From Sphingobium limneticum (GTDB taxonomy: Bacteria; Pseudomonadota; Alphaproteobacteria; Sphingomonadales; Sphingomonadaceae), in contig NZ_VYPZ01000006.1 of the NCBI RefSeq assembly GCF_008710155.1, positions 166,077-230,076 of the forward strand: a DNA stretch of 64,000 nt, written 5' to 3'. Positions 60,538 to 64,000 of the stretch are shown in pieces. Position 1 is the stretch's first letter. Each line of letters opens with the position of its first letter. The notes beneath the pieces are model-generated. The model was not told where the DNA came from. It searched no databases and saw only the letters and a program-made list of their open reading frames with translations. Both the position numbers and the translations under genes were made by a program.

Positions 60538-62169
60538 ATGTATCGCTATGACAGCTACGACCAGTCCATCGTGAATGCGCGGGTGGAGGAATTTCGCGAT
60601 CAGGTGCAACGCCGCCTGACCGGCGCGCTCACCGAAGACCAGTTCAAGCCGCTGCGGCTGATGAACGGCCTCTATCTGCAATTGCACGCCTATATGCTGC
60701 GCGTGGCCATCCCCTATGGCACATTGTCGGGCAAGCAGATGCGCAAGCTGGGCGAGATCGCGGCGAAGTACGACAAGGGCTATGGCCACTTCACCACGCG
60801 CCAGAACCTGCAATATAACTGGATCAAGCTGGCCGACGCGCCCGACATCCTGGCCGAACTGGCCACGGTGGAAATGCACGCCATCCAGACCAGCGGCAAT
60901 TGCATCCGCAATATCAGCTCCGATCAATATGCCGGTGTCAGCGCCGACGAAGTGGCGGACCCGCGCCCCTGGGCCGAACTGCTGCGCCAATGGTCGAGCT
61001 TCCACCCGGAATTCACCTATCTGCCGCGCAAGTTCAAGATTTGCGTGATCGCCAGCGACGACGACCGCGCGGCGATGCGCCTGCACGATATCGGCCTGAA
61101 GCTGGTGGAACGCGACGGCGTGATCGGCGCGGAAGTCTATGCCGGTGGCGGCATGGGCCGGACCCCGATGGTCGCCCCGCTGATCCGCGACTTCGTGCCC
61201 GAGGAGGAGATCGTCTCCTATCTCGAAGCCTGCCTGCGCGTGTACAATCGCTACGGCCGCCGCGACAACAAGTATAAGGCGCGGATCAAGATCCTGGTCC
61301 ACGAAATCGGCGTCGAGGATTATAAGCGCCAGGTCGAGGAAGAGTTCGCCCATATGCGGACCCTCGGCCTCAACCCGCCGGTCGAGGAACTGGCCCGCAT
61401 CCGCGCCTTCTTCGCCAATCCCGCCTATGAAGCGGGCGCAAGCGAGGATATCGACCGCGCCGATCCGGCCTTCGCCTTGTGGGTCGACCGTCAGGTTGCT
61501 GCCCACAAGCAGCCCGGCTATGCCATCGTCAATATCAGCCTGAAGCCGCTGACCGGTATTCCGGGCGATGCGTCGGCCGAGCAGATCGACCTGGTCGCCA
61601 GCCTTGCCGAGCAATATTCGCTCGACGAACTGCGCGTCACCCATGCGCAAAATCTCGTCCTGCCGCATGTGAAGAAGGCGGACCTGTACGCCATCTGGCA
61701 GAAGCTGGAGGAAGCGGGTCTGGCCGAAGCCAATCTCGACCTCATCACCGACATCATCGCCTGCCCCGGCCTGGATTATTGCGCGCTCGCCAACGCCCGC
61801 TCGATCCCGCTGGCGCAGAAGATCGCGCAGCGCTTCGCCGACGCGGAACGTCAGGCGGAACTGGGCGAGCTGAAGCTGAAAATCAGCGGCTGCATCAACG
61901 CCTGCGGCCACCATCATGCCGGCCATATCGGCATATTGGGCGTGGACCGTAAGGGCGTGGAGAATTTCCAGCTGCTGCTCGGCGGATCGGGCGCGGAGGA
62001 TGCCTCGCTCGGCCAGATCACCGGCCCCGGTTTTTCCGAGGACGGCGTGGTCGACGCGATCGAGAAGGTGACGGACATCTATCTGGCCGAACGCACCAGC
62101 GGCGAACGCTTCCTCGACACCTATCGCCGCATCGGCATGAAGCCTTTCAAGGAGGCGATCTATGGCTGA
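60538..62169 (+). CDS. cysI: Assimilatory sulfite reductase hemoprotein subunit
   Basis: Reduces sulfite to sulfide with siroheme and a 4Fe-4S cluster. It has 543 aa and a duplicated ferredoxin-like/siroheme fold. The substrate-side region reads GYGHFTTRQNLQYNWIKLAD and QTSGNCIRNISSDQYAG. The cluster ligands are IIACPGLDYCALANARS (CxxxxxC) and KISGCINACGHHHAGHIG (CxxxC). No CysJ flavoprotein is encoded in the window, so the electron donor may be ferredoxin or another reductase; the neighbours DUF2849 and DUF934 are candidates for accessory roles. The stop overlaps the RidA gene by 8 bases. Confidence 0.93.
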   Translation: MYRYDSYDQSIVNARVEEFRDQVQRRLTGALTEDQFKPLRLMNGLYLQLHAYMLRVAIPYGTLSGKQMRKLGEIAAKYDKGYGHFTTRQNLQYNWIKLADAPDILAELATVEMHAIQTSGNCIRNISSDQYAGVSADEVADPRPWAELLRQWSSFHPEFTYLPRKFKICVIASDDDRAAMRLHDIGLKLVERDGVIGAEVYAGGGMGRTPMVAPLIRDFVPEEEIVSYLEACLRVYNRYGRRDNKYKARIKILVHEIGVEDYKRQVEEEFAHMRTLGLNPPVEELARIRAFFANPAYEAGASEDIDRADPAFALWVDRQVAAHKQPGYAIVNISLKPLTGIPGDASAEQIDLVASLAEQYSLDELRVTHAQNLVLPHVKKADLYAIWQKLEEAGLAEANLDLITDIIACPGLDYCALANARSIPLAQKIAQRFADAERQAELGELKLKISGCINACGHHHAGHIGILGVDRKGVENFQLLLGGSGAEDASLGQITGPGFSEDGVVDAIEKVTDIYLAERTSGERFLDTYRRIGMKPFKEAIYG

Positions 62170-62569
62170 TCGCGACGTCGTCTATCCGGCGAACCCCCAT
62201 GCCCTGTACGAACAGCATCGCTATTCGCCCGCCGTCCGGTCGAAAGGCTTTCTGTTCGTGTCGGGTCAGGTCGGCGCCCGTCAGGACGGTTCGCCCGAAC
62301 CGGATCTGGCCGCGCAGGTCCAGCTTGCCTTCGACAATCTGAACGCCATCCTGAGCGCGGCGGGCAGCAGCTTTGCGAACGCCGTGGACGTCACCCTGTT
62401 CATGATCGATCCGGAGGCGGATTTCGACACGATCTGGCCGGTGCTTCAGGCCAATTGGGGCGAAAAGCCCTTCCCCAACATCACCGCCGTCGGCGTCAAC
62501 TGGCTCGCCGGCTTCCAGTTCGAGATCAAGGTTATCGCACGTATCCCGGAGGAAGCGGATCATGGTTGA
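62162..62569 (+). CDS. RidA/YjgF family protein within the sulfate operon
   Basis: A 135-aa RidA-superfamily protein. RidA hydrolyses reactive enamines and imines such as 2-aminoacrylate, which arises from serine or cysteine. Signatures are YSPAVRSKGFLFVSGQVGAR, PDLAAQVQLAFDNLNAILSA, AVDVTLFMIDPEADFDTIWP and FPNITAVGVNWLAGFQFEI. The Arg that binds the imine carboxylate in true RidA (IEARVEI) is not seen here; the end reads FEIKVIARI, so it probably belongs to another Rid subgroup. It overlaps cysI and the DUF934 gene by 8 bases each. Confidence 0.85.
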   Translation: MADRDVVYPANPHALYEQHRYSPAVRSKGFLFVSGQVGARQDGSPEPDLAAQVQLAFDNLNAILSAAGSSFANAVDVTLFMIDPEADFDTIWPVLQANWGEKPFPNITAVGVNWLAGFQFEIKVIARIPEEADHG

Positions 62570-63002
62570 ATTTCTGTCCTTCCGGGATGGCGAAGCGGGT
62601 CAGGAACCGGCCGTCACGGTCGAATCCTTCACTGGCCAGTCGAACGCCACCGCCGTGCGCATCGAACCGGGCGAGGATGCCCGCGAATTGCTGCCCCATC
62701 TCGATCGCCTGTCGCTGGTGGAGGTGAACTTCCCGGCCTATGGCGACGGCCGCGGCTATTCCGCCGCCCGCATCCTGCGGGAATCGGGCTATCAGGGCGA
62801 ATTGCGCGCCGTGGGCGATGTGCTGGTCGATCAGATCAACGCCATGCGTCGCTGCGGCTTCGACAGTTTCCACCCCGCAAAGCCGCTGGATGACGCCGCC
62901 GTGGAGCGTGCGCTCACCCGCTATGACGACGTCTACCAAAAGGCGATCGATGGCCGTCAGCCCGTTTGGGCCAAACGGCACCCGGAGAAAATACATGGCT
63001 GA
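62562..63002 (+). CDS. DUF934 family protein
   Basis: A 146-aa protein of the DUF934 family, widely linked to cysI and cysH and annotated as a putative oxidoreductase. It has LLPHLDRLSLVEVNFPAYGD, GRGYSAARILRESGYQGEL, VGDVLVDQINAMRRCGFDSF and ALTRYDDVYQKAIDGRQPV. A helical-strand plan with the GDGRGYS loop is visible. No cofactor motif stands out. It overlaps RidA by 8 bases and cysH by 8 bases. Its constant company with assimilatory sulfite reductase suggests an auxiliary role, which is not shown by the sequence. Confidence 0.85.
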   Translation: MVEFLSFRDGEAGQEPAVTVESFTGQSNATAVRIEPGEDARELLPHLDRLSLVEVNFPAYGDGRGYSAARILRESGYQGELRAVGDVLVDQINAMRRCGFDSFHPAKPLDDAAVERALTRYDDVYQKAIDGRQPVWAKRHPEKIHG

Positions 63003-63780
63003 ACCTGCCCGCCAGATCGACATGATCGACACTCGCCCCGCCTTCACCCAGGCAGAGGCCGACGCGCTGAACGCGCGGTTCGAGGGTGTCGACACGCTGA
63101 CCATGCTCAAGACCGTGTTTGCGGAGAAACTCGCCGGCAATGTCGCCGTCGTCTCCTCCTTCGGCACGGAAAGCGCGGTCTTGCTCGATCTGGTGGCCAA
63201 GGCAGACAAGAGCGTGCCGGTCATCTTCGTCGACACGATGAAGATGTTCGCCGAAACGCTGAACTATCGCGACACGCTGATCGCCCGTTTCGGTTTCACG
63301 GACAGCCGCACCGTCGCGCCGATCGCCGACGTCATCGCCAAGAAGGACGAAACCGGCCTGCGCTGGTCCTACGACCCCGATGGCTGCTGCGAAATCCGCA
63401 AGGTCGAACCGATGAAGCGCGCGAAGGATGGCCTGGACGCCTGGATTTCGGGCCGCAAGGCGTTCCAGTCGGTCACACGCCAGAACCTCCCCCGGTTCGA
63501 GGTGGAGGATGGCCGGTTGAAGCTCAACCCGCTGGGCGACTGGACCAAGGGCGATCTGGAAGTCTATTTCGACCGCGAGAATCTGCCCCGCCACCCGCTG
63601 GAGGCGCAAGGCTATCTGTCGATCGGTTGCGAACCCTGCACGTCAAAAGTGAAGCCGGGCGAAGATCCGCGCGCGGGCCGCTGGCGCGGGTGGGACAAGG
63701 TGGAGTGCGGCATCCATTCGCCCGTCACACCGATTCCGGTGGCCGATCCGGAAGACCCGGCCAACCTGCCGTCCTTCTGA
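62995..63780 (+). CDS. cysH: Phosphoadenylyl/adenylyl-sulfate reductase
   Basis: Reduces activated sulfate to sulfite with thioredoxin. It has 261 aa. The PP-loop-like site is VVSSFGTESAVLLDLVAKAD. The nucleophile Cys is in KVECGIHSPV near the C-terminus (ECGxH motif). The four-cysteine set of the APS-type enzyme is present: a CC pair in DPDGCCEIRKVEP and CEPC in SIGCEPCTSKV, which bind a 4Fe-4S cluster. This predicts adenylyl sulfate rather than PAPS as substrate. The start ATG at 62995 overlaps the DUF934 stop by 8 bases. It is the last gene of the operon. Confidence 0.93.
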   Translation: MAEPARQIDMIDTRPAFTQAEADALNARFEGVDTLTMLKTVFAEKLAGNVAVVSSFGTESAVLLDLVAKADKSVPVIFVDTMKMFAETLNYRDTLIARFGFTDSRTVAPIADVIAKKDETGLRWSYDPDGCCEIRKVEPMKRAKDGLDAWISGRKAFQSVTRQNLPRFEVEDGRLKLNPLGDWTKGDLEVYFDRENLPRHPLEAQGYLSIGCEPCTSKVKPGEDPRAGRWRGWDKVECGIHSPVTPIPVADPEDPANLPSF

Positions 63781-63892
63781 CACGCACCTCTGCGCCGATC
63801 GAAAAGATCGCGGTACCGTAACAATATTGCAAGCGGCTGGACGGATGGTGCCAGCCGCGCAATATACTCGGCCCCATAGCACATTGGGAAGC

Positions 63893-63961
63893 GGCCCCTC
63901 GAAGGGGCGCACTGCCTTGATGAAGGCAAGGGCGCGTAGCGCCCGCAGGCTTCATCAAGGC
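63893..63961. repeat. Composite hairpin structure after cysH
   Basis: A palindrome CCCCTCGAAGGGG at about 63896-63908 is followed by a larger cruciform. Arms GCCTTGATGAAG (63914-63925) and CTTCATCAAGGC (63950-63961) are perfect complements, enclosing GGGCGC-GTA-GCGCCC (63930-63944). It lies about 110 bases after the cysH stop and runs to the window end. It may be a terminator or another palindromic repeat. There is no T-run. Confidence 0.7.
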
Positions 63962-64000
63962 GGTCATGATCGGCCCGCAGGTCTCTAAAGTGAAGTTGTC

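Overview
The window is a 64 kb piece of a GC-rich alphaproteobacterial chromosome, most likely Sphingomonadales (Sphingobium, Sphingomonas or a close relative). The inference rests on family-level gene content: E1-beta of pyruvate dehydrogenase with an N-terminal lipoyl domain, an sdhE-recG-mfd neighbourhood, DUF2093, DUF2849, DUF934 and DUF4170 proteins, and several SPOR proteins. Inverted palindromic repeats are scattered between genes. There is no rRNA, CRISPR array, prophage or complete insertion sequence.

Layout. 1-3758 (minus): pdhB (cut by the window edge), pdhA, ftsB and eno. 3990-6355 (plus): four small membrane-associated, Ala/Lys-rich proteins of the YqjD/YqjE kind, possibly under a general-stress promoter, and a DUF4170 protein. 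6475-13319 (minus): rhomboid protease, greA, carB, an AT-rich two-gene insert, an RraB-family gene and carA. 13474-18396 (plus): GatB/YqeY, a DUF559 nuclease, dnaG and rpoD. 18699-25563: a MoxR ATPase and its VWA/CoxE partner, separated by a secreted protein, a second DUF559 unit and a soluble chemotaxis-type transducer. 25719-39172: anmK, prephenate dehydrogenase, tyrS, PilZ, MscS, recG, sdhE, mfd, two exported proteins and a MAPEG protein. 39169-43113: an EAL phosphodiesterase with a degenerate GGDEF domain, moaA and nadK. 43191-43533: two identical tRNA-Asn genes in tandem. 43662-47540: a ParA/ribbon-helix-helix/TPR-SPOR operon divergent from a Sel1-SPOR protein. 47655-51078: LysR, DUF1338 and an AstD-like dehydrogenase. 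51439-57811: VOC protein, nitronate-monooxygenase-like enzyme, DUF2093, glycosyltransferase, alpha/beta hydrolase and selO. 57880-63780: a second AstD-like dehydrogenase and the siroheme/assimilatory sulfate-reduction operon (SUMT, DUF2849, cysI, RidA-like, DUF934, cysH).

Most of this is core metabolism and information processing. The least ordinary feature is a pair of small units in which a DUF559 (Vsr-like) nuclease gene lies between two inward-pointing, inverted palindromic repeats. One unit sits in the gatB/yqeY-dnaG operon (13953-14386). The other is between unrelated genes (21776-22225). The two units use different repeat sequences but share one plan: an outer hairpin, then an inner G-rich tail, then the gene. 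Gene-less inverted pairs of related repeats lie at 30819-30981 and 33409-33522. This looks like a REP/BIME system in which a DUF559 nuclease takes the place that REP-associated transposases occupy elsewhere; the mobility is inferred, not shown. Other points of interest are the AT-rich insert coupled to the carB start codon, the orphan ParA/SPOR operon, the DUF1338-AstD pair and the RidA gene inside the sulfate operon.
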